Assembly (NCBI GenBank): GCA_020638875.1
Contig: JACKHS010000006.1
Coordinates: 62,001 to 126,000, forward strand
DNA: 64,000 bases
Reading direction: 5' to 3'
Source of the DNA: Planctomycetota bacterium
Lineage (GTDB): Bacteria > Planctomycetota > UBA1135 > GCA-002686595
The position numbers and the translations under genes were made by a program. Below the pieces are notes generated by a model. That model worked only from the letters and a program-made list of their open reading frames with translations. It had not been told where the DNA came from and did no database searches. This document shows, piece by piece, positions 35,856-45,800 of this stretch (positions are counted from its first letter, which is position 1; each line of letters starts with the position of its first letter).

Positions 35856-38669
35856 TCAGTCCGCGTCCTTCGACGGCGCCGACGTCGCCGCGGGCTCCGC
35901 CTCGCGCTGCGCGTGGAAGCGCTCGACCGCGGCGGGCGACGCGGGCGTGGCGCGCGCCGGGTCGGGCGTCGCGAGCTCCCACCCGAGCGCCGCCGCGGTG
36001 GCGAGGTTGGGCGTGAAGTCGGGCTCGAGGATGCCGTTCTCCACCAGGATCGCGCGGTAGCTCGGCGGGTACTGCGTGCCGTACGGCACACCCGCGACCT
36101 CGGGCACGAAGCTGTGGTTCTCGGTGACGAGCTCGACCTCCTCGAAGCCGCGACGGATGCCGTTCACGACGTAGTCGAACTCGACGTCGGCCGTGCCGCG
36201 CACGACGATCGCGTCGAGGTCGCGCGACTCGACCCACAGCTGCGCCGGTCCGCCGACCGCGGTGACCTGCACGGTCAGGCGCTCCGGCGCGCTCACGAGG
36301 CGGAACTCCTCGGGCACCTCGATCACGCACGCGCCGCGCACGAGCCGCTGCGTGCCGCGGAAGTAGGTGCCGGACTCGTTGCCCTCGAGCGAGAAGAAGT
36401 GCAGCTCCTTCGACGGGTCGCTCGGGTGCGGCTGGATGAAGTTCTTCTGGCCGGTCGCGCCCGACGCGCCGTAGGAGATGACGCCCCACCCGGCGGGCGC
36501 GTGCGTGTAACCCATCACGCCGACGCCGTTGCCCGTGGTCGCGTACGCCTCGCCGCGCACGCCGCGGCCGGCGGTGCTCTCGACCTTGCCGTACACGCCG
36601 TAGGTCAACGTGCTGGTGCCGAGCGCGTGGCCCTCGACGCCGGTGTTCGACGGGTAGTTCGCCTGGCCGAGCACGGCCGACTCGTTGTTCCCGTCTCCGA
36701 CGGCGTAGAGCCCGCGCGCGCCGACCACGTAGGCGCCGGTCCCGAGCAGGCTCTCGCCGATCAGGCCGATGCCGTTGTCCGTCGCGGTGCCGAGCACGCC
36801 GTAGAAGGGCGCCTCGCCGGCGACGCCGACGCCGTTCCCCGTGGCGCTGGTGATGCGCCCCTGCACGCCCTTGGCCTGGCTGTCGGTCGAGTCGTTGTCG
36901 CCGCCGACGGCCGTGCTGCCGCTCGCGGTCGCGTAGCCCGCGACGCCGAACGCGCCGCCCACGCCGCGCACGCCGACCCAGTTGGACAGGCCCAGCACGC
37001 CGACGTTGTCGGTGCTGGAGGCGCCCGTCGACACGCCCGCGACGCCGATCTCCTGGCCCGACCAGTCGGCCTCGGGGATGCCGTCGAAGTCGGTCGTGCC
37101 CTGCACGCCGAGGTAGCCGTTCGTCGGGCCGTTCGAGCCGGTGCCCTTCACCGCCGGCGCCGCGAGGGTGCCGCTCGAGCTCACCGTCTGCACGCCGAAG
37201 CTCGCCGCGATCTTGCTGCCCTGGATGGCCGCCAGCGGGTTCACGTCGACGTCGAGGATCGTGCCGTCGCCGATCTCGTCGCTGAGCACGGCGCCCGTAC
37301 CGATGTCGAGCGCGCCGATCGTGTCGGGGTAGATGTGCTCGGTGCGCACGGCGTTGTTGCCGAGGATGCCCGAGTCGACCGCGCCGTCCTGGAGGTTCGC
37401 CGTCCCCACCGCGAGCGCCTGCAGCTCGTCGTTGCCCACCGCGCCGGTCGCGAGCTGCTGGTAGCCCACGGCGTTCGGGGCGATGTTGTTCTGCAGCACG
37501 CCGCCGATGGCGATGTCGGCCGAGGTGATCGTGCCGTCCTCGAGGTCGGCGCCGGTCAGCGTCCCGTCGAGGACGTCGAGCGTCGTGATCGAGCCGTCGG
37601 TGATCTCGACGCCCTCGATCGACTGGCCGAGCTGGCTGAACACGTTCGCGCTCAGGCCGTCGAGCAGGTCCGCGTTGAGGCCCGTCACCTTCGTCGAGCT
37701 GTGCACGACGAACGGCGCGCCCAGCGTCGTGGTCGTCTCGATCTGCCCCGAGGCCAGGATCTTGCCGACGACGTCGAGGTTCGCCGCCGGCGTCGTCGTG
37801 CCGATGCCCACGCGGCCGTTCGCGTCGATGTTGAGCTCGAGCCCGAGCGGGTAGAGCATGCCGAGCATCGGCACGCTCGACAGCGGCACGCAGGTGCCGG
37901 GGTTCTGCAGGTCCTCGACGCTGCCCGCGCAGATCAGCGAGCCCGACGCGGCTGCCTGCTGACCGACGGGCGTCGCGGAGACGACGCCGGTGCCGAGCAC
38001 GGCGGCGGCCTGGCCCGGGCCGCTCGCGCCGGGTCCGCCCGCGGGCGGCTGCGGCGCGGCGGGCGGCGCCGCGGGCACGGGCGACGGTGCGAGCGCCGGG
38101 CCGGCGGCGCCGGGGTCGAGCGCCGGCGCGAGGCGCAGCTCCTCGAAGCGGCCGTCGCCGAGGTTGCGGAACAGCCGGTCGCCGCGCGCGGTCACGCGCT
38201 GCAGGTCGACGCGCCGATCGCCGTCGACGTCGAGCGCCGTCACGGCGAGGTCGGGCTGCTCACTGGCGAGGCCGGCGTCGCGCGTCACGTCGGTGAACAC
38301 GCCCTTGCCGTCGTTCGCCCACAGGCGGCTCGGCGCACCGGGCGACGACGTGATGAGGTCGCTGTCACCGTCGCCGTCGTAGTCGAGCCACAGGCCGGCG
38401 GCCGAGCCGCGCGAGGTACCGAGCCCGCTGCGCTCGGTCACGTCGACGAACACGCCGTCTCCCTCGTTGCGGAGCAGCAAGTCCGCAGCGCCGGGTCGCG
38501 CGACGAACACGTCGAGCCGGCCGTCGCGGTCGACGTCGCCCCAGTGGTAGCTCGGCCCGCGCTCGGCGGGCGGCGCGGGGAGTGCGGAGGTCACGGGCGC
38601 GGCGACGGGCGCGGCGACCGCCTGGGACAGGGCGAGGGCGGGGAGCAGCAGCGAAGCGGTGAGGGACAT
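35856..38669 (-). CDS. Large secreted VCBS/FG-GAP protein with tail-fibre-like repeats
   Basis: The ATG at 38669 gives 937 residues with a signal peptide (MSLTASLLLPALALSQAVA). Residues about 38-165 are VCBS/FG-GAP blades (WGDVDRDGRLDVFVARPG, LDYDGDGDSDLITSSPG). After a Pro/Ala linker comes GRVGIGTTTPAANLDVVGKI, the head motif of phage-tail-type fibres. Then follow many short repeats (ITDGSITTLDVLDGTLTGAD, AVGNDELQALAVGTANLQDG) and a Gly-rich beta segment (NVGVLGLSNWVGVRGVGGAF). A C-terminal domain closes it (EVPEEFRLVSAPERLTVQV). It is probably a surface adhesin or appendage. The divergent ECF sigma gene at 38847 may control it. Confidence 0.75.
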   Translation of the reverse strand: MSLTASLLLPALALSQAVAAPVAAPVTSALPAPPAERGPSYHWGDVDRDGRLDVFVARPGAADLLLRNEGDGVFVDVTERSGLGTSRGSAAGLWLDYDGDGDSDLITSSPGAPSRLWANDGKGVFTDVTRDAGLASEQPDLAVTALDVDGDRRVDLQRVTARGDRLFRNLGDGRFEELRLAPALDPGAAGPALAPSPVPAAPPAAPQPPAGGPGASGPGQAAAVLGTGVVSATPVGQQAAASGSLICAGSVEDLQNPGTCVPLSSVPMLGMLYPLGLELNIDANGRVGIGTTTPAANLDVVGKILASGQIETTTTLGAPFVVHSSTKVTGLNADLLDGLSANVFSQLGQSIEGVEITDGSITTLDVLDGTLTGADLEDGTITSADIAIGGVLQNNIAPNAVGYQQLATGAVGNDELQALAVGTANLQDGAVDSGILGNNAVRTEHIYPDTIGALDIGTGAVLSDEIGDGTILDVDVNPLAAIQGSKIAASFGVQTVSSSGTLAAPAVKGTGSNGPTNGYLGVQGTTDFDGIPEADWSGQEIGVAGVSTGASSTDNVGVLGLSNWVGVRGVGGAFGVAGYATASGSTAVGGDNDSTDSQAKGVQGRITSATGNGVGVAGEAPFYGVLGTATDNGIGLIGESLLGTGAYVVGARGLYAVGDGNNESAVLGQANYPSNTGVEGHALGTSTLTYGVYGKVESTAGRGVRGEAYATTGNGVGVMGYTHAPAGWGVISYGASGATGQKNFIQPHPSDPSKELHFFSLEGNESGTYFRGTQRLVRGACVIEVPEEFRLVSAPERLTVQVTAVGGPAQLWVESRDLDAIVVRGTADVEFDYVVNGIRRGFEEVELVTENHSFVPEVAGVPYGTQYPPSYRAILVENGILEPDFTPNLATAAALGWELATPDPARATPASPAAVERFHAQREAEPAATSAPSKDAD

Positions 38670-38846
38670 GAGGACGTGGGAGGCTGGAGGCGTCGCGGCG
38701 GTCGCCCACGCGGGCGGCCTTCGACGAGGTCCTCGCGAACGCGCGCTGCGCTCCATCGCGCCTGCGCACGGAACCGCGCGGCGCGCACGCAAGCCGTTGC
38801 CTTCGCTCCGGTTGCGAGGACCGCGCGGCGCGACGAGAATGGGCCG

Positions 38847-39413
38847 ATGGACGCCGCCGAGCCGCTCACCGAGCTCCTCCAGCGCGTGGAGCGCGGCGAC
38901 GCGCGCGCCTCCGCGGAGCTCCTGCCGCTGCTCTACGACGAGCTGCGGCGCCTCGCCGGCGGCTACCTGCGGCGCAACGGCGAGGCCGGTCCGACGCTGC
39001 AACCCACCGCGCTCGTCAACGAGGCCTGGCTGCGCCTCGAGCGCAGCGGCGCGACGGCGCGCGACCGCGGCCACTTCTGCGCGCTCGCCGCGCGCGCGAT
39101 GCGCAACGTGCTCGTCGACCACCGCCGCGCGCGCGGCGCGGCCAAGCGCGACCCCGGCGGCGTGCGCGAGACGCTGGCCGACCTCTCGGCCGCAGTCGAG
39201 GAGCAGGGCGCGCCGGTGCTCGCGCTGCACGAAGCCCTCGAGCGCCTCGAGGCGCTGGACCCCGAACTCGGCCGCCTGGTCGAGCTGCGCTTCTTCGCCG
39301 GGCTCTCGATCGCGGCGACGGCCGACGCGCTCGAGCTCTCGACGGCCACCGTCGAGCGCCGCTGGCGCGTCGCCCGCGCGTACCTGCGCGAGTGGCTGCC
39401 CGAGCTGCGCTGA
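38847..39413 (+). CDS. ECF sigma factor (TIGR02999/planctomycete type)
   Basis: The 188-residue protein reads LLPLLYDELRRLAGGYLRRN...PTALVNEAWLRLERSGA...HFCALAARAMRNVLVDHRRARGAAKR, matching the TIGR02999 group closely. Region 4 is LVELRFFAGLSIAATADALELSTATVERRW. It is divergent from the large fibre-like protein (177 bp between starts) and converges with the peroxiredoxin gene 3 bp away. No anti-sigma gene or kinase adjoins it, so its control is unknown. Confidence 0.92.
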   Translation: MDAAEPLTELLQRVERGDARASAELLPLLYDELRRLAGGYLRRNGEAGPTLQPTALVNEAWLRLERSGATARDRGHFCALAARAMRNVLVDHRRARGAAKRDPGGVRETLADLSAAVEEQGAPVLALHEALERLEALDPELGRLVELRFFAGLSIAATADALELSTATVERRWRVARAYLREWLPELR

Positions 39414-39416
39414 GCG

Positions 39417-39914
39417 TCAGTCGCGCGGCAAGAGCTCGAGCAACGCCGCCGCCTGCGCGCCGGGGTCCTCGGTGCGGATCGCGCGCTCGACGACGCCCGT
39501 CGGGCTCACCACGAACGTGAAGCGCGCCGCGTAGCCGTCGCTCGCGTCGACGCACGCGCCGAAGGCGAGGCCGAGCTTGCGCTCCGTGTCGCAGAGCAAC
39601 GGGTACGGGAAGCCGTACTTGGCGCGGAAGGCGGCGTTCTTCTGCGCGTCGTCGAAGGACACGCCGAACACGCGCACGCCGAGCGCCTCGAACTGCGGGG
39701 CTCGATCACGGAACCCCAAGCCCTGCTTCGTTCACCCGGGCGTGTCGGCCATGGGGTAGAACCACAGCACGTAGCGCGTGCCCGCGAGGTCGGTCGAGCG
39801 CACGAGCGCGCCGTCGGAGTCGCGGCACTCCCAGGCGGGCGCGGGATCGCCGGGCTGCACGGCGGGGTTCGCGCCGGGCAGCGGCAACAGGCGGCGGAAG
39901 AGCTTTCCGAACAT
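39417..39914 (-). CDS. BCP-type peroxiredoxin, predicted selenoprotein (Sec at the peroxidatic position)
   Basis: One frame runs from the ATG at 39914 to 39417, broken only by TGA at 39732-39734 (Sec61, 165 residues in total). It reads VQPGDPAPAWECRDSDG...YVLWFYPMADTPG-U-TKQGLGFRDR...FGVSFDDAQKNAAFRAKYGFPYPLLCDTERKLGLAFGA. BCP/PrxQ proteins have TPGCT here, so UGA replaces the peroxidatic Cys. The resolving Cys of the TPGCTxEAC form is absent, making it 1-Cys type. It reduces peroxides. It is the last gene of the operon starting at about 48694 or 46419, 9 bp after its neighbour. Confidence 0.88.
39698..39723 (-). promoter_or_regulatory. Predicted bacterial SECIS hairpin of the peroxiredoxin
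   Basis: On the minus strand GGGCTTG (39723-39717) pairs with CGAGCCC (39704-39698, one G-U) around a 12-base loop beginning GGGTTCC. An alternative fold pairs GGGGTT with AGCCCC. The loop starts 15-20 bases after the UGA depending on the fold. The codons here (TTG GGG TTC CGT GAT CGA) are unusual for this genome, suggesting selection on RNA structure. Confidence 0.6.
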
Positions 39915-39923
39915 GCCCCGAGC

Positions 39924-41360
39924 CTAACCGTCCTGGGCGGCCGTGTGCACCTCTCCGCTGTCGACGCGCAGCGCGGGGCGGCGCTCCTTCAGGAGCGCGA
40001 GGTCCTGCTCGCCGAGCCCGGTGTTCCAGAGGTAGACGCGCTCGAGCGCCGGCAGGCTCGCGAGCACGTCGACCGCGCCGGCGTCGAGCGCGACGCCCGC
40101 GAGGTTCAGGGAGCGCAGCACGGGGTGGTCGCGCAGGGCGTCGAGCGCGGCGCCGCAGCGCGTCTGTGCGAGGTCGAGACGCTCGAGGTGCGGCAGCGTC
40201 GCGACGAGCGCGAGGCACGCGCCCGCGACCTGCGTGCGCGCGAGCGACAGCTCGACGACGTGCGGCGCCAGCGGCGCGAGCGTGCGCTCGACGTACGCGT
40301 CGTCGGTGGCGGCGCGCGGGCGGTAGTCGAGCCACCACAGGTCGGCCGCCGGGTCGAGGCACTCGGCGTGCACCTGCTCGGCGAGGAGCGGCGCTAGCAG
40401 CGCGGGGTCGAGCGCGGGCGCGGCCTGAGCCTGCTCCGCGGGCGCCGGCGGCGCGTCGTTCGTCGGCGCGTCGCCCGCGCTCGGCGGCGCCTCGACCTCG
40501 CGCACCGGGGCGACGTCCCCTGCCGGCAGCGGCGCGTCGAGCGAGGCCCCCGCCGCGATCCAGCGCCCGAGCTCGGCCACCTCGGCCGCGCTGGGCTGCG
40601 GCTTCTTCGGCGGCGGCATGTGGTCGTCCTCGTCGAGCGGCAGGCTGACGAGCTCGAAGAGCAGGCTGTTCTCCGCGTCGCCGGGCTCGACGACCCGGCC
40701 GTGCTCGGTGCCGGCGAGAACCAGCGCGCCGGTGTGCAGCGCGAGGTCGCCCTTCTGCTTGTCCGGCCCGTGGCAGCCCACGCAGTACGCGGCGAAGATC
40801 GGCGCGATGCGCGCCGCGTACCAGGTCGGCGGCGGCGCGGGCGGCGCGACGACCTCGGACGTCACGTCCTTCGCCGGAGCCGGGTCGGACGTCGCGGGCG
40901 TCCCGGCGGGCTGCGACGCCTCCCGCGGATGGAAGGGCTCGAACAGGTAGTCGTCGCCGTGCGTCAACGCGCCGCCCAGGTGTCCGGCCGCGCCGCCCAC
41001 GCAGAGCGCGAGGAAGAGCGCCCAGCCGTACGCGCTGCGCCACGCCGCCAACGCCGCGATCCACGCGCAGCCGCACAGCCCCAGGAACGTCAGCGCGACG
41101 TACTTGTGGTTCCAGAAGCCCTCCCAGGTGTAGCCGTTCTCCTCCTCGAGGCGCCAGCCGGCGAACGCGGCCGCGAACGCCGAGGCGAAGAGCACGAAGG
41201 CGAGGAAGCGGCGCTGGCCCTGGTTCGGCGCCGCGCTCTTGCGCAGCATCCCCCACAGCTCGAACGCGACCAGCGCGACGAGCAGGCCGAGCGGCGCGTG
41301 CACGAGGATCGGGTGCAGGCGCCCGATGAAGTCCAACCAGACGTCCTCGGAGTAGTCCAT
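39924..41360 (-). CDS. Membrane-anchored c-type cytochrome (PSCyt1-like) with LRR-like C-terminus
   Basis: The 478-residue protein starts with four or five TM helices of DUF2231-like type (RLHPILVHAPLGLLVALVAFE, FLAFVLFASAFAAAFAGW). After a Pro-rich linker comes a cytochrome domain with heme motif CVGCHG and the partner DEDDHMPPPKKPQP, whose Met can be the sixth ligand. The C-terminus has leucine-rich repeats (VLRSLNLAGVALDAGAVDVLASL). It should carry electrons at the membrane or periplasm. Its ATG overlaps the previous stop by one base (TGATG), so it is coupled to the DUF1501 gene. Confidence 0.82.
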   Translation of the reverse strand: MDYSEDVWLDFIGRLHPILVHAPLGLLVALVAFELWGMLRKSAAPNQGQRRFLAFVLFASAFAAAFAGWRLEEENGYTWEGFWNHKYVALTFLGLCGCAWIAALAAWRSAYGWALFLALCVGGAAGHLGGALTHGDDYLFEPFHPREASQPAGTPATSDPAPAKDVTSEVVAPPAPPPTWYAARIAPIFAAYCVGCHGPDKQKGDLALHTGALVLAGTEHGRVVEPGDAENSLLFELVSLPLDEDDHMPPPKKPQPSAAEVAELGRWIAAGASLDAPLPAGDVAPVREVEAPPSAGDAPTNDAPPAPAEQAQAAPALDPALLAPLLAEQVHAECLDPAADLWWLDYRPRAATDDAYVERTLAPLAPHVVELSLARTQVAGACLALVATLPHLERLDLAQTRCGAALDALRDHPVLRSLNLAGVALDAGAVDVLASLPALERVYLWNTGLGEQDLALLKERRPALRVDSGEVHTAAQDG

Positions 41361-42817
41361 CAGGCGAGCAGTTCGTGGCGCACGCGACCGAACACGTCGG
41401 TCAGGCGCATGCCGCGCCCCTGGAAGCGGTAGACGAGGCGCTCGTGGTCGAAGCCGAGCAGGTGCAGCAACGTCGCGTGCAGGTCGTGCACGTCGACCGG
41501 GTCCTCGACGATGTTGTAGGAGAAGTCGTCGGTGCGCCCGAACGTGATGCCGGGCTGCACGCCGCCGCCGGCCATCCAGATCGTGAAGCAGCGCGGGTGG
41601 TGATCGCGGCCGTAGTTGGCCTCGCTGAGCTGGCCCTGGCTGTAGACGGTGCGGCCGAACTCGCCGCCCCACAGCACGAGCGTGTCCTCGAGCAGCCCGC
41701 GCCGCTCGAGGTCGAGGATCAGCGCGGCCTGCGGCTGGTCGACCGCGGCGCACTGCGCGCGGATCTCGCGCGGCAGGTTGTTGTGGGCGTCCCAGCCGCG
41801 CATGTAGAGCTGCACGAAGCGCACGCCGCGCTCGACCAGCCGCCGCGCCATCAGGCAGTTGGCGGCGAAGCTGCCGGCCTTCCTGACGTCGGGGCCGTAC
41901 AGCTCCAGCGTGGCCTCGTCCTCGTCGGAGAGGTCGGTCAGCTCGGGCACCGAGGCCTGCATGCGGTAGGCCATCTCGTACTGCGCGATGCGCGTCTCGA
42001 CCTCGGGGTCGAGGCTGCGCTCGGCCTCGCGCCGGTTCAGCGCGCCGACGAGGTCGAGCATGCGCCGCCGGTCGGGGCGGCTCACGCCGGCCGGATCGCC
42101 GAGGTACAGCACCGGGTCGCCCGAGCCGCGCATGCGACAGCCCTGGTGCTCGCCCGGCAGGAAGCCGCTGCCCCAGAAGCGCGCCGAGAGCGCCTGCATG
42201 TTGCCGAGGCCCTGCGTGATGAGCACCACGAACGTCGGCAGGTTCTCGTTGGCGCTGCCGAGGCCGTAGCTGATCCACGAGCCGAACGACGGCCGGCCGG
42301 GCTGCTGGGTCCCGGTCTGGAAGAAGGTGATCGCCGGCTCGTGATTGATCGCGTCGGTGTGCATCGAGTGCACGAAGCACAAGCGGTCGGCGATCGCGGC
42401 GGTGTGCGGGATCAGCTCGCTCAGCATCACGCCGTCCTGCTGGTTGGCGTAGCGCTTGAACTCGAAGATCGACGGCGCGCAGGGGAAGCGCTGCTGGCCG
42501 CTCGTCATCGTCGTGAGGCGCTGGCCCTGACGGATCGAGTCGGGCAGGTCGACGTCGTAGTACTTGGCGAGCTCCGGCTTGTGGTCGAACAGGTCGAGCT
42601 GGCTCGGCGCGCCCTCCATGTGCATGTAGATCACGCGCTTGGCCTTCGGCCGGAAGTGCGGCCCGCCGCCGGGCGCGCCGGGCATGCCGTAGCCGTCGCG
42701 CGCGAAGAGGTTGCCGAGCGCGGCGGCGCCCAGCGCACCGGACACGCCGCCGGCGCAGGCCCGGAAGAAGCGTCGGCGCGTGAGCTCGAGGCGGCTCGGA
42801 TCGTGGGCTTCGCTCAT
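41360..42817 (-). CDS. DUF1501 secreted protein (twin-arginine signal)
   Basis: The 485-residue protein has a Tat-like signal (LELTRRRFFRACAGGVSGALG). Diagnostic DUF1501 features follow: KAKRVIYMHMEGAPSQLDLFDHKP, LIPHTAAIADRLCFVHSMHTD, INHEPAITFFQTG, LWGGEFGRTVYSQG, DHHPRCFTIWMAGGGV. DUF1501 is a sulfatase/alkaline-phosphatase-like fold nearly always encoded beside DUF1549/DUF1553 cytochrome proteins in Planctomycetota. The substrate is unknown. Starts and stops overlap by one base on both sides (TGATG), so three genes are translated as a unit. Confidence 0.93.
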   Translation of the reverse strand: MSEAHDPSRLELTRRRFFRACAGGVSGALGAAALGNLFARDGYGMPGAPGGGPHFRPKAKRVIYMHMEGAPSQLDLFDHKPELAKYYDVDLPDSIRQGQRLTTMTSGQQRFPCAPSIFEFKRYANQQDGVMLSELIPHTAAIADRLCFVHSMHTDAINHEPAITFFQTGTQQPGRPSFGSWISYGLGSANENLPTFVVLITQGLGNMQALSARFWGSGFLPGEHQGCRMRGSGDPVLYLGDPAGVSRPDRRRMLDLVGALNRREAERSLDPEVETRIAQYEMAYRMQASVPELTDLSDEDEATLELYGPDVRKAGSFAANCLMARRLVERGVRFVQLYMRGWDAHNNLPREIRAQCAAVDQPQAALILDLERRGLLEDTLVLWGGEFGRTVYSQGQLSEANYGRDHHPRCFTIWMAGGGVQPGITFGRTDDFSYNIVEDPVDVHDLHATLLHLLGFDHERLVYRFQGRGMRLTDVFGRVRHELLA

Positions 42818-45800
42818 CAGTCGATCGTCAGGGTCTCGTGCAGGTTCATCGCGGCGCTGGCCACCAGCGTCCAGCTCGCCAGCTCGGCCGCGTCGACGTC
42901 CATCGGCCGGGGCGTCTCCCCCGTCGCCAGCAGCGCCGCAGCGGCGGCCTCGTCGGCGCGGTAACGCTCGCGGTAGCCGTCGAGCGCCAGCTCGAACAGC
43001 TCGAGCTCCTCCGGCTCGGGCGCGCGCGCCGTGAGCGAGCGCATCAGGTCGGTCAGGCGCGCGGCGTCGTCGCCCGCCCGCGCGAGCAGCCGCGCCGCGA
43101 GCGCGCGCGCCGCCTCGAGGTGCTGCTCGTCGTTCCACAGCACCAGCGCCTGCAGCGGCGTGTTCGTCGTCTGGCGCTGCACCACGCACGACTCGCGCGT
43201 GGGCGCGTCGAACGTCAAGAGCGCCGGCGGCGGCACGGCGCGCTTCCAGTACGTGTACAGGCTGCGGCGCCACAGGTCGTCGCCGCGCCCGCGCTCGAAG
43301 GTGCGCGTGTTCGACTGCGGCATGGCGACCTCGCGCCACAGGCCCTCGGGCTGGTACGGCTTCACGCTCGCGCCGCCGAGCTGCTCGACGAGCAGGCCCG
43401 CGACGTAGAGCGCCTGGTCGCGCAGCTCCTCGGCGCCCAGGCGGCGGCGCGGGTAGCGCGCGAGCAGGCGGTTCTCGGGGTCGCGCTCGGCCAGCTCGGG
43501 CCGCACGCGCGAGCTCTGGCGATAGGTCGCCGAGCACACCAGGCGCTTCATCAGCGCGTGCACGTCCCAGCCCGACTCGCGGAACTCGACCGACAGCGTG
43601 TCGAGCAGCTCGGGGTGCGTGGGCCACTCGCCCTGCAGGCCGAAATCGCCCGGAGTCGCGACGAGGCCGCGGCCGAACACGGTCTGCCAGAAGCGGTTCA
43701 CGCTGACGCGCGCGAAGAGCGGGTTCTCGGGCGCGACGAGCCACTCGGCGAAGCCGAGGCGGTTCGCCGGCGCGCCGGCGGGCATCGGCGGCAGGAAGCC
43801 GGGCGTGTGCCGACCGACGGGCCGGGTCTCGTCGGGCGCGTCGTACTGCCCGCGCTTGAGCACGAACTGCGGGCGCGGCATGGCGAGCTCGCGCATCACC
43901 ATCGCGCGCGGCACCTCGGCCTGCAGCGCGTCGCGCTCGGTGCGCAGCGCCACGGCCTCGTCGTCGAGCGCGCGGAAGTCGTCGAAGTAGCGTCGGCGCC
44001 ACGAGCGCAGCAGCTCGCCGTCCTGCTCGGGCGAGATCGCCTCCTGCGGCAGCAGCAGCGAGGGCAGCTCCTCGACGAGGATCGGCTCGGCCGGCAGCTC
44101 GCTGAAGTAGTAGCCCGACGGCCCGCCCGTGTTCACGACGCGCAGCACGAGCGAGTTGCGCCCGGGCCGCAGGTGCAGCGTCGCGCGGTCCTGGTCGGGC
44201 GCCGCGCCGCGGTCGACGCGCCGCTCGAACGCGACCTCGCCGTTCAGCAGCACGACGAGGCCGTCGTCGCTGCCGAGCGAGACGTCGAGGTCGCGCGCGT
44301 CCGGGCTCCACACCTCACGGCCGACGAAGTTCGCGCTGACGCCGTCGGCCAGCGTGACCACCGCGCCGTCGACGAGGCGGCCCTCGAACGTCCACTTGCG
44401 GCCCGCGCCGTCGAGGTCGGCGCCGGGATCGATCGCGGTCACGGCCTCGGGACCGTACGCCTTGTCGTACAGCGCGCTGCGCTCGTCGCCGGCGACGAGG
44501 CGGTAGTCGCCGGCCGTGTACCAGCGGCCGTAGCTCACCGGCAGGCGCGCGGTGTCGGCGAGCGGCGACACGCGCAGGCGGATGCGGCCGAGCGAGTGCC
44601 GCTCGTAGATCGAGCGGAACGAGATCACGACGCGCAGCTCGCTGCCCGCGGCGTCGCCGAAGGGCTCGTCGGCGAGCAGCATCAGCGCGCGCCCGCCGCC
44701 CTTGCGGTGACCGTCGAGCGCCCAGCCCATCGCGCCGTCCTGCAGCAGGTGGATCGCCTCGTAGTCCTGGTTGCGCTGCGTGTGATCGGCCCAGGCCCAG
44801 CGCAGCGCGACCGGCGTGAACGCGGCGTCGGAGCCCTTCGGCCGCTGCTCGAGCGTCACGCGCGAGACGACCGCGTTCTTGTGATCGGCGCGGCCGGGGC
44901 CGGGGTGCTCGTCGGAGATCACGAGCGCCTCGAGCAGTAGCAGGCGCGCGTCGGCGACGTCGCTCTCGAGCTGCACGACGTAGTCCTCGACGGCCGGCAT
45001 CGGGCCCGTGGCGAGCAGGCTGCCGTCGGGCTGCTCGACGAGGTCGACGTGCGCGTCGCTCGAGTCGGCCGCGAGCACGCGCGGCAGGTGCCAGTCGAGC
45101 CCGGCCGCCTGCCACAGCTCGTCGGTGAACGCCGCGCGCGAGGCCTCCTCGCCCGGCAGCGGCGCGGCCATCAGGCCCTCGACCTCCGTCAGGCGCGTCG
45201 CGATCGCGTCGAGCCGCTCGCTCTGCTCCGCCGTCGGCACCTCCGTGAACGGCTCGTGCGCGCGCGTCGGATCCGGCAGCTGCGAGTACAGCCCCGGCTG
45301 GTCGACGGAGTTGAAGAAGGCCATCAGGCCGTAGTAGTCCGCCATCGTCAGCGGGTCGTACTTGTGGTCGTGGCAGCGCGCGCAGCCGACCGTCAGCCCC
45401 AGGAACACGGCCCCGGTGGTGTTGACGCGGTCCGCGGCGTACTCGACCAGGTACTCCTCGTTGATCGCGCCGCCCTCGTCCGTCGTGACCTGGTTGCGGT
45501 GGAAGCCCGTGGCGACGAGCTGGTCCTTCGTCGGCTCCGGCAACAGGTCGCCGGCGAGCTGCTCGGTCACGAAGCGGTCGAACGGCATGTCGTCGCGCAG
45601 CGCCGCGAGCACCCAGTCGCGCCAGTGCCACGCCTGGCGGCCGGCGTCGGTGTGGATGCCGCAGGTGTCGGCGTAGCGCGCGGCGTCGAGCCACGGCGTC
45701 GCGAGGCGTTCGGCGATGCGCGAGCGGTAGGGCTCCTCGGCGAACAGGCGCTCGACCTCGCGCTCGTACGCGTCGGGGCGCGCGTCGGCGAGGAAGGCGT

